DNA of 64,000 bases from Formicarius rufipectus (taxonomy: Eukaryota; Chordata; Aves; Passeriformes; Formicariidae), in NCBI GenBank assembly GCA_013399695.1, contig VXAU01002301.1, forward strand, positions 124,001 through 188,000. Direction: 5' to 3'. A program made the translations under genes and the position numbers. Below, piece after piece: positions 13,658 through 27,730 of this stretch. Within the stretch, counting starts at the first letter, position 1, and each line of letters opens with the position of its first letter. The notes under the pieces are model-generated. The model did no database searches. It worked only from the letters and a program-made list of their open reading frames with translations, and was not told where the DNA came from.

Positions 13658-14146
13658 TGTGGGATATTTGCAAGGACAAGGGCATATTGTAAATATGAGC
13701 AATCCAGATACTCTGAGTTTGTGAGACAATGCAGTTGTGTGGTAAAGACCTTGAAAAGGACACAGGAGAGAAAACTGTGGCTGGGAAATATGTATGAACT
13801 TGCAAAAATAAATGATCAAAGAGATGCCTATGTGACAAAGGGACTGTGAAGAACAGCAGTTCATGTAAACAAGTAACTTTTTCCAATAGTTACATAGAAT
13901 AGTAGAATAGTTACATAGAATAGTTACATAGTTGCATAGAATAAAGCAAAACATAGAATAGTTACATAGTTGCATAGAATAAAGCAAAACGCATGGACAG
14001 TAGGTAGTAGCCAATAAACGCTTGATGTATGCGTGATGCTGATGCTCTAAATGTATAAAACAATGAGCTTTGTGAACAATAAAATTGGCATTAGCCTAAG
14101 ATCATACTGGTCATCGTGCTGTGCATGATTTCCCGCTAATTCCGCA
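13658..14146 (+). mobile_element. Solo LTR, endogenous retrovirus, ERVK-like
   Basis: A 489-bp TG...CA block flanked by TCTCTA (13652-13657) and TCTCCA (14147-14152), a 6-bp duplication with one substitution. It has a TATAAA box at 14054-14059 and an AATAAA signal at 14078-14083, followed by a short GATTTCCCGCTAATTCCGCA end. The very short TATA-to-polyA distance is typical of avian ERVK-type LTRs. The U3 part holds a tandem 38-bp duplication. No internal viral genes adjoin it. Confidence 0.8.
13913..13988 (+). repeat. Perfect tandem duplication of a 38-bp unit inside the LTR
   Basis: Two identical 38-bp copies (13913-13950 and 13951-13988) begin ACATAGAATAGTTACATAG. Related shorter TTACATAGAATAG pieces lie just before them. 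The position in U3 upstream of the TATA box resembles an LTR enhancer repeat. Confidence 0.95.
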
Positions 14147-14152
14147 TCTCCA

Positions 14153-17100
14153 TGAAGCACAAACATGTGGAACAGAAGCAGATCACCATAGGTCTTGTGA
14201 GTCCATCTTTTTTCCTGTTCTTCTTATCCATTTCTCTATATTTTTCCCTAACTATGTTCTTCTCTAAAATTCTCAGATAATGGAGAGACCATCATATTCC
14301 CACTAAACTTATCCCAGCTCTCAACTGCCTTTATAATTATGCAGCTTCTCCCTGCTGCCACAACTGAGTCTCCTTTTATGGAATCAGTGTTCCTTGCTTC
14401 TTATTCTATTTACCCAGATTCCAGGCAAAAGTCTATACGCTTCTTCCGGCAGCAAGCTTTCCTCCACAGCTGACATACAGCTTTCCAGTCTTCAGTTTTT
14501 ACTCCATTCTCCTCCTGTCAGCCCTGTTTTCTCAGCAGCTGATGAATTTGTCCTCCTTGCTTCTGTTCTCTTTGGCTCATCTGCATTTCACCAGAGCAGC
14601 TGCACCCAAGGCTGGTATACATCTATTTCACTAATATGGATGAACAGATGCTTTCTTTATAATTTACCACATACTCTCCTGTTCCTCTTCATCACTTTCT
14701 TGCTACAGTATGTCACTGTATCCAGTGGACATTCCACTTCAGACTGGAATGAACTGCAGCCTCCAGACACTCCTCTGCAGAACTGCACCTGAAGACCTGA
14801 ATCTCTTATTACTGAACTGCATCCTAGTTTTCCCATGACAGTGCTTCATCCCATTAAGGCAGTTTCAAACCAGAGCCCCGTCATTCTGCAGGCTTCCTGC
14901 TCCTCCTGGTTTCCTGTTGATTATTTATTCCTTTGTCCTAATTCCTAATAAAAATACCAAAAAAGCATCAGATGTCAGGAAGAACCCTGTAAAACTCTTC
15001 TCAATAAATCTCTCATGTAATACACCATCATGTAAGCTTTCCTCTATAATTCTCTCACCAGATTTACCTGACCACAGACAGATGTACCTAGGCATATTCC
15101 CTTACCTTAACTGTGTGGGACAACACTAAACATTTTTCTGAAGTCAAGATATGATCCCACCTCCATTGAGTTGACCATCCTCTGCAACATGAAATCAGTG
15201 TGGTGACATAATTGGTTTTGCCATGCTCATGCTGACTCTTCCATCTGATTATTTCTCACGTGTTTCACTTTTTGTTCTCATATAGCCTTATAAAGAGCTC
15301 AGAAATCTTCTCTACCCTCAAAGAGTCCTCAAAGACAATCTGTTAATTGCTTTGAGTCAACATATGACAGTTCTTCAGGTGTCCTGCAGCCCACACTAAC
15401 TGGCAGCTCTCCATATATCTGCCATGAGTACTGCCTAACATCACCTGCCCCACTGTAGTCCAAATTACCAGTCATCCCTTCTTGCAGTTGCAGGGGAATT
15501 TAGCCAGGTTTGGGAAGGGCTCTGCATTTGTCACTCCAAGAACCCAATGTGGTTGGAGGCTGTGATCCCTGACAGACAGGAATGCATTGCCGAGCTGATC
15601 ACAGGGTATGCCAAGCCAGTTAGGTGCCAAATCACTGGCTAAGCAACCACTATCCTAGTACACACTGGGGTTCCCAAACTGGACTGCATGCAGGGTAGAA
15701 AACTGCTTGGTTTCCATAACAGCGTATTAGGGGTGCCAGTTCTTCAAGACCTCCAAGTTCTTATTCTCCTGGAGTGCTGGGAGCAGGTGTTCCCAATGCA
15801 GGAGACAAAGCTCTAGGTCCAGCATAGCAAATACCTGTATCATTAGCAGATCACTTACAGAAAGTCTTATCTTCACAGGAGACCTCCTGTCTCACCTGTG
15901 ACTGGAGACCTGGAGCAACACCCCAGAGCTCCTACTGCAGAAAGTCAGGCCCACAGCACTATGCAATCTGGCAGCTCTCTGCAGGACACTCCTGCCCACA
16001 CTGGGTTTTGCTGTGCACACGAACAAATGGCCCTATGCAGACATGGTTCTCTGCAGACAAGATGGGATGAAGAGCATCTTCATCTTTTCCCTTGTGAGAA
16101 GTACCCCTTCTGAATTAGTTTCTGCATGCAAAGGGGGACCAGCAGTACTGGTGTGATTGTATTAATATAATTACAGGCTTTAGCTTCTATTGAAAATGTA
16201 TTACCACATAAATTGTCCTGGAAAGCCCAGTGGTAGAAACAGGATAAGTAAAGGTGCCTGTGCTTTGCAGTACAAGAAAAGGAACAGCTCCAGAAATACA
16301 GAGAGCAACTACAGCTCACACTTTACAGCTCAGCAGATAACATTGTCAATACCGGTTTTGTTTCTCCTTCCTTTTATTCCAGCCATAGGTCTTTAATTTC
16401 AAAACAGAAATCGCCTTTTCCTGCACAGGAAAAGGATGGGGAATAGCTCCCAGAGAACATTTTCTTTGAAACACTTATGAATTCTTGTCCATTTGATTAC
16501 AAGGTGTCATATATCTCTTAAGTCCAGCCTGTCTGACTGTTGCCCTTGGACAGTTGTTTCCCTGCACCCAGCAGCACAGTCAGAGCATGGGCATATGCAC
16601 ACAGCAGCTATGCCATAAGGCCCTGCTGCTTTGTGCCAGGCATTTTGCTTGCCACACTGTGGTCATTTGCCACAGCCATGTTACAGACTGGCTTGCTGGC
16701 TCTGATCCTCATCCAGGCAACATTTTTCACTAATTTGATGTTTTCAAGTTTACATTTTTGAATTTCCACTTTTTCTCAAAAATCTACCCACATGCTTCCA
16801 TCTTCAAAGTTTCACGATGTAATACAAGTACTCCCTCAAAAAGGCAACCCAGAAGGCAAACAAAAGAATATCTCTGTGTGATCTACCGTTTGTAAGACAC
16901 CCACTAATGAACAATCTCCTGTATTTCACAATGTTTTACCACAGTTTTTGTTCAGCTAAAGCTTCAAGAAAAAATCAGAGCCTTCAGAAACTCATCATTC
17001 AGACACCAGCCTCCTCAGCCGGGAGCCAAACAAGCCCAGACCGTTTCTGATCTAGCTTCTCTCAAACCTAGCACACCAATTGGTTTATGAACCTCATTGC

Positions 17101-20100
17101 TTAAGTCAGGCTCCCCCGCAAATCATGGACATTCTCCAAGGCATATCTGCAAGAGAGAGGTCACACACCCCTGGACGCACCTTGTCATACAAATTCCACT
17201 TCTGTGCTATAATACTATCAGGGAGAAATTAGCCGTAATAAATTCCTTTGGATCCAAAGTCAACCAGACGACATGATTATTTCTCAACCCAGAGCTTTAA
17301 ATACCATCTGCACGTGGCATGTCAAACAATACTACAAGTTCAGAGGCTACAGGTTTATTGTTACAGGAGTAATAAACAATACAGATACGGTGGCTTTCAC
17401 CTCGTGGTTCACCTAATGCAGGGCAGGTGGAGTCTGCATTGAGAGTATATGACTTCCGCAGCTCTAGTCTGAACAGCAGTCTCCTCCCAACAAAGATACT
17501 GCCTTGGAGGTGAGATTTATAGGTTCAGAGTCCCCAGACAACCTAACCACTAGATAACAGTCTTGGCCACATCACTTGACAGTCAGCTGCTAACAGAGAG
17601 TGAAGGGAGCTACAGAAAGATACATGTTCCCAGGCTGGCTTTTTATGCACTCTGTACCCAGATTAGTGCCAACTACAGTCAGTCTCCACATCTAGGCAAC
17701 CTAATGTAGTCTGCCATGCAAGGTCTTCTCCCCACCAGATGCAGTGCAAGCAGGAAACACATTTCCCAGCTTTAAGTCCAGGGTTTGCAGTATAACGCAA
17801 AGCTTTTGCAAGAAGCACACACTGCCAGAAGCTCAGAGGAGGATCTTGGGCAGTCAAGTCACAAGCACATGTGCTGCAGTTTTGCCTCATCACACAAAAG
17901 CAGGGCTCTGTGTATCAGAACCTGGCACCTTGAACCCTGTGTGAGATCCTCCCACTGCAGACAGAGTGCAGAAACACAGGAACTGCGTTCTATAGGGTGG
18001 TGGGTGCTCCAGCATCTGTGTACAACAGCAGGAATCTCATGGGTAAGGCTACTGAATATGGATTAATAGAGAATCCAAAGCGGGACAGTTACTGCAGACC
18101 CATGAGCCTCGACAGGGAAGCAGTTTAAGTTGGTGCCCTATGAAAACTGATTTACTGTTGAAGTCCTGCAACCAGAACCAGCCTAGCAAGCAGTTTGGTA
18201 AGAATAATGCATTAAAAGAAAAAAAAAATCCTGGAAATAGTTTGTAAACAAGAAGGGAGGTGGAGAGCCATTAACTAAGTGCTCTTGCATTCCTCGATTT
18301 GCTTTATCAATCTCAGTATTTAAAAAAAATAAAAAAAAAGCAAGCTTAAGAGCAGTCCAGACTCTCTAGTGAATCAACAAAACCACACAAAGGACTGTAC
18401 CACTCCTCACAGCCTCCAGGCTGTGCATTAGCTTTTAGCAACGGTATCTACCACATGAATAATGCAGCATGTCTTCCAGAGCATCTGTACTTCAATCAAT
18501 CCACAGTAGCAAATAAAAACCTTTCAGCGCGCCTTTCTTTCAGGCAGCAGGACCTTTTTACAGCTGCTCAGAGGCATACCCTTGAAAAAACAACCCTATC
18601 TGCGACCAGAGCTGGAAGCATTTTAAATCGGCCAGCTGGGAACCAGCCTTTTAAATCAGCCATCTTCCGATGGGCCTCGATTTTATCAATTGCCTTTCTT
18701 TGTCTTTTGTTCCATAAGGATCCACACCCACCGTTCCGGGGCTCAGATTAAGGGAGCTCAGACTAAGGTTTCAGTCGGTTTCAGAAACAGACAGGTGCCA
18801 CTCCCCAAAAGCAGCAGCTCACAGCCTGCAGCCTGCCCTTTTCGGGACAAGGTGGCCTCACCAACTACACAGTACACACACCTGCGCTATTAAGCAGCCT
18901 CTACCATTCCCTAATGTGAGAGTACAGGCAAAGAGCCTTCACCAAACCAAGCATCAGTCATGTGCTCAAATCTCTGTATTTGAAGAGTCACATCAGGTGA
19001 TGGAAAGAGGCACTTTGCCCACCACTAATGAAGTTTGAGTATTGGTCCTCAGCAAAGGCACAAAGGTCCCTTCTCCTGGCATCCCACCAGGAGCTGTGGA
19101 AACTTCTTCTGTCACCTGATTTCAGAAGCAAAACACGAAGGCTACTTGCTGCTTGAGGAAGGGCATGCTGCTGGTGCAAATGGACTAGGATCTGTAGAGG
19201 TGGTGGGGAACAAAAATACAACAGTGCTCAAAATCTCAGAGAACATATTCTAGAGATGTGTTATCTTCCATCAGAAAACCCAGCTCTAAATAATGCTCAA
19301 AAATATTTGCAGTTCTCCAGCACTGCAAGGATAATAAAAATGGTGCCCTGGAAAGCTGATTGTGAAAAAACAGTTCTGCCTGTAGTATAAACATTGCACA
19401 AGTACAAAGGATGTGAAGTTGGAAGGTGAAGGAGTCACTCAAGATTAAAATAATGAGTCAATTTCTTCATCCACAAACAGCAAGGCCAATACCTTTCTCT
19501 GAGTGGGCAAAGCAGCCCCTCTTGCCCCTTGTTTTTGATGGCTAGGGCAGGCCATAAGGTCTCGCACATGTCCCCAGAAGGAGACATGTCAGTCAGCCAC
19601 AGGTCACAGCTTACACAGAAGGTACTGGGTGGACACAGCCTCAGAAGAGGTGAAATAGTGGTTCCCCCACTTACACAGGTATCTTCTGCTTAGATCATAA
19701 GGAGATTCCAGTCCCTTTGCTTTCCCAAATTATTGGCTTGAGCTCGGTAATGCAAACATTGCATAGAGACCTAGCCTGTACTAAACAGCAAGACTCCAGA
19801 AACCCGCTGCACAGTGCAGCCCTGCACTCCACAAACATCGTCACCAGATGGTACAACGTTTACTCAGGGCACCATTCTAGTGAGGAACCCCAAGGCAGAT
19901 GATCAAGGGCCAAAGACAGACCAAAGCCCCAAGCTTGGCAAAACGCACACTGTGCAAATTTGTTCACACTAGAGGATACACCAAATATGGACATCAAAAT
20001 AATTTGAAGCATGTATGTCCAGGAGCAGGCTAGGGCAGCCAGGAGTGAGTGAAACAAGGCCACTCTCCACAAAACAAGGTTTAGAGAGTAAAAAAACAGT

Positions 20101-20679
20101 AGCCGTCCTGGATGAGCTTTCCAACTGCAGTTGTATTCAATCACAATTTGAAACCACAATGTGCTCCCCAAGGCTGACAGCAATGCCAAATGGCTTACAG
20201 CATAATAACTCCTTGATGGTGACACCTGTTCATGCTACTGCCACATCCCCACCACCTGGTATTTCTTCATGGCTTTGCTCTTCTGTCATCTGGTGCAGCA
20301 GGGACATCAACAAGGGAGTGCAAGTGCCTCACAAAAATAGCTCAGCCAGGCTATTATTAGCCGGATTATCCCAGCAAAGCCAGCAGCAGTGGTCAGAAGC
20401 AGTGAAGAAAGCAAAGAGAAAACTGGCAGAGACCACAGCTTCAAGTAACTCCCAAGACACTTAGATTCTCCTGTCACCTCACTTGGTGAAGAATAGAAGA
20501 CTGTATTTTGGATAAAATCACCCAGGTGCATATCATGAAGTACTGGCCAAATTGTTGCCTGTTCTTTATTTTATCGCTGTGGTCACTTCCAAACCTGACA
20601 CCAAATGTGTACTTGATCCTTCTCTGGACAAGTGAGAGATGCAAATAGAGACAATAAAACACACAGCATCACATGCAAA
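14153..20679. other. Non-coding, no gene seen apart from the old CR1 trace at 15.1-15.4 kb
   Basis: A 132-codon plus ORF at 14394-14792 is pyrimidine-driven and unlike any known protein. A run of A at 18220-18340 is low complexity. No exon with clean splice sites and conserved peptide was seen. Confidence 0.5.
15090..15430 (-). mobile_element. Probable old CR1 LINE fragment
   Basis: The plus strand shows a weak antisense match to the CR1 reverse-transcriptase region, around GTCAAGATATGATCCCACCTCC and GGTTTTGCCATGCTCATGCTGACTC. Highly diverged, so the family and limits are uncertain. Confidence 0.4.
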
Positions 20680-20855
20680 AATCAGGCCAGAAGGCACTTC
20701 TGGGGGTCCTGAGTCCAGTCTCTTCAGTCCTCAGCAAAGCTCACTACAAAAGCAGTTCATGTTGCTCAGACTGTCCAGCTGAGCTTGGAAGACTTAAGAG
20801 GATGGAGATCCCATTGGCCTGCTTGGGAAACCTGCCTGCCTAGAGTCTTGCGGAG
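20680..20855 (-). mobile_element. CR1 LINE 3' fragment, diverged
   Basis: Antisense CR1 3' region: ATCAGGCCAGAAGGCACTTCTGG, then TGTTGCTCAGACTGTCCAGCTGAGCTTGGAAGAC, then GGATGGAGATCCCATTGGCCTGCTTGGG, in the expected order. Decayed. Confidence 0.65.
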
Positions 20856-23848
20856 AAGCCGAAGCTGCAGTTGGCATCCAGCATTACCCAGATGACTCTG
20901 GTCAAACTTGCTGCCCAGCAGAACCCTCACAGCCTTCCCTGAAGAGATGCTTTCTTCACTGCAGGGAGCCATAGCACATCAGGGGCAGAAGTTGACATCT
21001 ATCTTTATTAAAATTCATGAGGGGCATAAAGCACTCTGGGAGCCTCCAGACTGCTTAGGAAGCCCAAGGACTGGAAAGTGCATGTGAAGGGTCTGTTGCC
21101 AAACCTTGGACTTCCCTGGAGAAGCCAGACAAGCATTACTCTTCCCATGAGCAAATGAAGTTGTTCACCCTGGAGCAAGGGAACCTGAGGCACCTGTGGC
21201 ACCATCCCTGTCACTCTGCTGCCAATGGCTCCTGGAGGTCTGCTTCCTGAAGGTTCACATCTCTCACTCTGGCACAGGGAGCAAAACATCAGAATTGCCC
21301 CCAGTCACAGGAGAACTGTCTTCATTAATATTTGAAGCCAATATCAGCTAGAAATAAAGCTGAAGTGCACAGCCCACCCTTCAGTGACTGTGAAGACACT
21401 CGTGCTCAGTCAGTGCAAAGGCAGTTTGTGTGTCTCAGGAGGGATAAAAGAAACCTCCAGGGATGTTCCCACACTTGGTGGCAACACCTTTTTTCTGGTA
21501 GTTCAAACTCTCCCCTCATCAGTCCCTTGTCTGCTTCATGTGGTGCCCATATTCTGCAAGCTCTGACAGAAAAAAAGATCATGAGTTGAGGACACAAATA
21601 GCTTCAGTCAACATGGCCTTTACAAAATACTGCAGTCAATCAAGGGAGTGTGAAAGACTACAAAAAGCCAAAATTATCCCAAAACTCAGCTCAGTTTCAT
21701 TAGGTTTACCAAAGCACCCAGAAAGAGACAGAGGCCGTATGACTAAGTAGAGGATGGGGCCACTCCAGCCTCTTTGGAGGGTAAGTCCCTCCTTCCTCTG
21801 GTTTAACTCCAGCTTTCCAAGATAGGCTGTGTACAGAAAGATAAGACAACTTGTCTGCATTCTCCAGAGACAATACCCTCTTTCACTCTGCTGGTTACCT
21901 GGGCAGCAAAGAAAATATTATTGCTTATCAACTTCCTTGTGAGTACTAATGTGCTTCTGAATTCAACAAGAGGGCAAATTCCACCTTACAGAGTTTTTAT
22001 ATGCTGGCAAGATCCTGCTTTATTACAAAAGAAAAGCAAATACAACCACCCTAGTTCAAAGACCAATAAAAACTGGAAGCCTACTCTGCCTCCCCATAGC
22101 TCCCACCCCCCATCTGCAAAAATTCAGTCTTAAAAGCAAGTGGTGAAGTGCACAAACTTTCAGAGACACTGCCACATTTACTGTCAGAAAGGCAGCCTTG
22201 AAAAACTCATCATCAGATACACCACAAACTCAGCAGTTTCTTCTGAAACTACAACACCATGCTTTCACTCCATTTTACAGAAAGAAGCTTCCTGCTATTC
22301 AAGACCAACCTGAATTTCAGGAACCAAAGTTCAGCTCCCTGTTGAAAAGATGCAGCTGGGTCTTAGTAACCTGCCAGGTTGTTTGGGAAGATCAAGACTC
22401 TTGGTCCCCCTGCTCTGTATTGTGAGGTCTAAGCATGCCCACAGATATCCAGCAGAGCAGTTATCTTTTCAGAAAGCTACTGTACAAAAGGCTTTCCTTG
22501 CAGAAAAGTTGAGCATCACTGGTTCAAGAAGACTGTCCACATTCAGGGCATTCCAAGATCTTTGTTACTTGCCCACAGGAGTCCAAGTGGGATCCAACAA
22601 GCTAACCAGATTTCTCCTCAAAACTCTACTGCCTACCTGAGGAGTTGTGGCCACCACCAGAACACAGATATGTTAGGAAATCCAAAGTGGCCAGCAGGAT
22701 GGTGAGGCAATGGAAATACACCAAGTTCAGATGTTTCTCCTGAGTTCTGTGAAGGTTTGGAGGTTACACACTTCATTTGAATGTCTTGAGGTACAGCTCT
22801 TACATCTAACATAAGGTAATATAACTGCATCCCCACCATGATGGAAGCTTTGTGTGCTAACCAGCCCACAGGCTAGAATTCTTGTAGGACATGGTAAGAA
22901 CCTGGCCAGTGAGACCAAGTCTGGAACTCATCTCTGAATCTGCCTGAGAAAACAGAAGAAGATCAACCAGGTGAAAATGGAAACTGCTTAAAGAGCTGGA
23001 AGGCACTAACCAGGCTCTGCCTCCTCTGGGCAGGAAAGCACAAGCACAGATGCAAGGGCACATTGTAGGATGTTCCCACACGGGCAGTCCCTACTCCAAC
23101 CTCACAGTCCATCTGCCCATAGCTCTAAATCAGGGCAGATGTGAAGCCTGCAAAAAATCCCTGATGGTGATGACCTCCACCTGTTTGGTCTCAGGGAAGT
23201 ACAGCCCACTTGAGGATGCAGCTTTCTCTGATGTCTGACCTACTTCTAACTGCAGCTTGTGTTCTTTTCTCTTTGTTACACTGTCTGTGCCAATGAGAGT
23301 ATGGGACCGTAACTCTCCTTCCAGAAGTTGTATCCTATTGTTACTAAATGGATTTGGCAGCAAAAGACACAAGAACCTACTACCATAGACCAGAGAAGAA
23401 CCAGCTGTGAGTTTCCCTGTTGTGAGCCAGAATTAAAGAGAAACAGTCCCTGTCCTTCTGGGAGCAATGACAGGAGGACTTTGTTCTTCAGGAAAGGAGG
23501 TGGGAGCAGCATCAGAGGTGTTCTCTGAAGCCCTAACTGCAGAGTTCTTCCACCTCCCTTGCAGCATCATCTGCATGGAAAAAACATTTAGGGGCCCACA
23601 CAAAAGAGAAGTGTGGGAAACTCTCCCACACCCATGCAGTGTGGAATTACTTTATTATTCCGGTTGAGGCTTTCTTCTTTGACTGTCTGATTAAATAAGA
23701 GTTGACATCTCTGTTCTCCAGAAAACTCCTAACACAGTTTTGAGTTCTATAACAGTACGTGCCACTTATTTGATGCATCACAAGCCAGCAAGACAGTCTG
23801 GCAAAGGCAGGTGTTACAGACACAACAGCCAATGCTTTCTTCTGCCAC
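20856..23848. other. Non-coding, no gene seen
   Basis: Only short frames. No named repeat recognised between the two CR1 fragments. Confidence 0.5.
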
Positions 23849-24804
23849 ATCACAGAATCACGGAATATGCCAAGCTGGAAGGGACCAATCAGGATCATCA
23901 AGTCCAATACCTGGCCCTGCACAAAACATCCCAAGAATCACACCACGTGCCTGAGAGAGTTGTCCAAATGCTTATTGAAACCTGTCAGGCTTGGTGCCAT
24001 GATCACTTCCTTAGGGAGCCTGTTCCTGTGCTCACCTACCCTCTGGGTGAAAAACCTTTTCCTGATATCCAGCCTAAACCTCCCTGAAACCAGCTTCATG
24101 TTGTTTCCTCAAGCCCTGTCACTGGTCATGAGAGTGAAAATACCAGTGCCTGCCCCTCACTTACCCTCATGAGAAAGCTGCTGAAAGTCTCCCCTCAGCC
24201 TCCTCTTCTCCAGGCTGAACAGACCAAGCCAACTCAACCAATCCTCATAACACCCTTCACTCTCCTCCAGACCCTTCATCATCCTCATTGCCCTCCTTTG
24301 AACACTCTCTAAGAGCTCAACATCTTTCTTACATTGTGGTGCCCAAAACTGCCCACAATTTTCAAGATGAGGCTGCCCCAGTGCAGAGCAGAGCAGGACA
24401 ATGCCCTCCCTCAACTGGCTGGTGATGCTGTGCCTGATGCCCCCAGGACATGGCTGGCCCTCTTGACACTGCTGACTCATATTCAACTTCTCATCCACCA
24501 GGACCCCCAGGTCCCTTACTGCAGAGCTGTTCTCCAGCCTCTCATTCCCTAACCTATACACATAACCAGGGCTGCCCCATCCCCAGTGCAGAATCCAGCA
24601 CTTCCCCTTGTTAAACTTCATACAGTCGGTGATTGCTCAGCCTTCTAATTTGTCAAGGTCTCTCCTCCCAATTTAGTGTTATCAGCAAACTTACTTAGTA
24701 TTCCTTACAGTCCTGCATCCAAGTCATTTATGAATATGTTGAAGACCACAGGGCCCAAGACAGGGCCCCAGACAGAACCCTGTGGAACTCCACTGGCCAC
24801 AAGT
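23849..24804 (-). mobile_element. CR1 LINE 3' portion with reverse-transcriptase C-terminus remnant
   Basis: The longest CR1 copy in the window. On the minus strand the frame at 24157-24621 translates as the CR1 ORF2 C-terminus (MKFNKGKCWILHWG, AVRDLGVLVDEKLNMSQQC, WAPQCKKDVELLESVQRRA, LGLFSLEKRRLRGDFQ). The 3' UTR continues to the end at about 23849, where the plus strand reads ATCACAGAATCACGGAAT. It is 5'-truncated, as most CR1 copies are. The RT fragment is not functional. Confidence 0.92.
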
Positions 24805-26834
24805 CATTAACTTGATGCTACCCCATTGTGATACATGATACCCCACACACCACAAGTCTTAAAATCAATTCACCATTTAGATCAGAGTTCAGTTTTACTC
24901 TTTTTGGTTTTCATTCTGGCTTTGATTGATGCTGACTAAGTGGTAGGACTTTGTTCTTTTCCTGCCAGGGAAATGAGATTCTGTGCCCAGTCATTCACCC
25001 ACTGGGCTTGGCAAATGCATTTTCTGAGAAACTAGTGCCATTACTCCGAAACAAATTCATCAGCACAAGCAGAGGTAGTGTTTGTTTCAAATTGAGAGCA
25101 TGAGTTTGGAGCACATCTCCTTATTGCTGCCATTCACTGCACTCCAGTTTGCATTGCAAAGTCATCTTGGAGCATGCAGACAGCATTCCTTTTAGATGAA
25201 ATTAAAATCAGTCCACAATCAGAATCCAGTGCACTCTATCTGCTAATAGGGCCTGCTGAATCAAAATAAAATATCCAAAATTCCTGTGGACATGGAAAGT
25301 ACTGGTATCACCTTTTTCACTGCACAGATCTACTTTTCTTGCACTATAGATGCTGTTACAGTTAACAGCGGTGAGGGCAGTCATTGCCCACTTTTTCACA
25401 GCGTTCCCTCTCTATTTGACTTTCAGCCCTGCTTGTCATCATATAGACTATTTTCTTTACCTCCTCTCCTCCAAGTATTGTGCTTTTAGGTGTTCCTCAA
25501 TCTCTGATCACTCCACTCAGCACCGCTGCTCTCCTCTGTGATCACTCTCATTCTTCACACCTCTCCATCTTCACACCTTCTAGCAACCTCTTCTCCCATA
25601 TAGTAGTAGTTTATTTACTACATACTTCATTTCTGCGATCTCTTTATACATCTCCTCCAGTAAAAGTCTTCATCATCTTCCAGCTCTGTCCCAGTGCACC
25701 AACCCTCTCTTTCCCCCTTCCAGCTGGGGACCACTCCTAACATTAACCTCTACATCCCAGCAGAGCTCCCTGCTAGAGGCTAACTCGCTCTTCCTCTACC
25801 ACTGCTACTTTCCATGCCAACCTATTTCTCCAGCATAACTCATTCCACACCAACAAACTGAGCTTTTTCTATGCCTTTGAGTCAGCTCTGGGCATCTATG
25901 CCTCACAGACTTTTCGAGCCAAAGGCTTATCTGTCTGTTTAACCAGCCCTAATGGATTTTCTGCCTGCAGATTCATCTAATGGCTTTTCTTGAACCACAT
26001 CCCCGACATCCTGTGTCAATTAGTTGCACTGTTTATCTGCATCCTGTAGTTCCTGGGCAATGATAAACAGAGGAACAATCACTCCCTATCTGAACTCTCC
26101 ATCCCATTATACGCCCATATGTCAAAAGCAAAATGTCATACCCCTTTTCAGGCATACCTTTTCCAAGCTAAACAGTTGTCCTTCTCTGCATCCCCTTCTA
26201 CACTACCAGGTCCTCAATGAGCTGCTGCAGAAATCTGGCATTGCATGAAGCATTCAAGACACAGGTGCAGTGTGTATGTATCCAGACAATACATGATCTT
26301 TCCTCAGTGCAGTAGAAAGGTGGGGTAGGAGGAGTAGAAAGGTAGAGCAGCCCTTGAAGTCTGGCCATTAATTAAAGCAGCATTTTGAACTCCTGACATA
26401 ATACAGGCAAGGGTATTATGTTTATACAGTTTGGGATGCTATTTCCAAGCCTTAAGCAATAAAAACAAAGACTGTCTGTGTGAAGAAGAGTGAGAAGAAA
26501 AGCACAGGGTAAGACACACTGGGTCTCATTGCAGCTGACTGAATACGCAGTTTTCTCTGGATATCTTATATGCATTTATGAAATTCCACATGCATCTACT
26601 GCTTTCCAGTACCAGAGACTCTTCAGGTTCCAGAAAACTTTTAAAGATTGCTCAGAGCCAGAGGTGAGTCAGTTTCTCGCTCAGCCAGAGATGACAGCAA
26701 GTGGGAAGAGTCCCACAGCAGGTTTGAGGACTGCAGGTGAGTGCTACCACTGCTCTGTGTGACACCATCATGCCAGGGAACTCCAGGCACAAGAAGGACA
26801 GCAGGTAATGACACAGGCAGATATGAAAGAAAAA

Positions 26835-26856
26835 GGGAGAGGGAGAGGGAGAGGAG
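26835..26856 (+). repeat. Microsatellite (GGGAGA)n
   Basis: Purine-rich hexamer run of about 22 bp. Confidence 0.9.
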
Positions 26857-27054
26857 ACAGTCATCTGTGCAGTCATCTGTCTGTATTGGCAGCAGCCAGT
26901 GGCTCTGGTGGAAACAGAACCCCATAACAATGAAAGGTGTGTGAAACACTTCCAGTGCCACATATGGTGTCTGGGTTGTTCATCTTCCAAACTCACTCAA
27001 CTCAGTTTGACTACAAGATACATAGAAATTAGACTACAAATACCGGGGTGGGAT

Positions 27055-27074
27055 TTGTTGTTGTTGTTGTTGTT
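27055..27074 (+). repeat. Microsatellite (TTG)n
   Basis: Six TTG units in a non-coding region. Confidence 0.9.
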
Positions 27075-27730
27075 TGGGGTTTTTATTATACATAAGACAA
27101 GCTGTCATAAAGTCACAGAGCAGCTCATGTTGCAAGTCATGCTGTCAGGGAAGGAAGAACAGGTAAGACACTGTAAAGCTCTTCTGAAATACACAAAACC
27201 CTCCACAAGATAATGATTGGTTTTCCTGGTTTCTCAAAATTGAAAGAAAGTAAAAGTAGAGAAATTGTCACTTCAGTTCCCTTTTTACACACCAAACACC
27301 TATTCTAAATTAAGCTTAAAAAGTCCTATTCTACTAACAGTTCTCAGGGGGTTGCACACCAAAACAAAACACTCAACACAAACGTTCCCTAATCTTTGCT
27401 AATAGCAAGATAAGCTTCATTGAAATAGGGTTTTTTTGAAACCTCACAGATGACCACAGTACACTAAAAGACATCCTTTCATATTTTACCTCAGTTCAGT
27501 GAATGAACCCATAACGCAGATATGTTTGCTGCAGCAGAAAGTTAAGGATTCTTACTATTCATCCAGGTTCAACACTCATCATAAGTGTTGGGAAAGAAGC
27601 ATGGGACATAAGGACCAAAGCAGACATTCCAGGTTGACTTTAGCTACAGAATTCCTTGGTTTAACTTCTTGAAACTTTCATTGCTAATATCATTATCAGG
27701 TTTTTGCTTCTAATACCATGAGAGACTCAC

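Larger units (their letters stand above)
24805..27730. other. Non-coding, no gene seen
   Basis: Pyrimidine-rich stretch at about 25400-25800 and small microsatellites. No coding signal. Confidence 0.5.

Noticed and set aside
24157..24621. 154-codon minus ORF resembling reverse transcriptase
   Set aside because: It is the C-terminal remnant of a CR1 LINE, not a host gene, and the rest of ORF2 is missing.
26835..26856. Short purine and TTG runs as possible CRISPR or regulatory arrays
   Set aside because: They are simple microsatellites without spacers, in a vertebrate genome.
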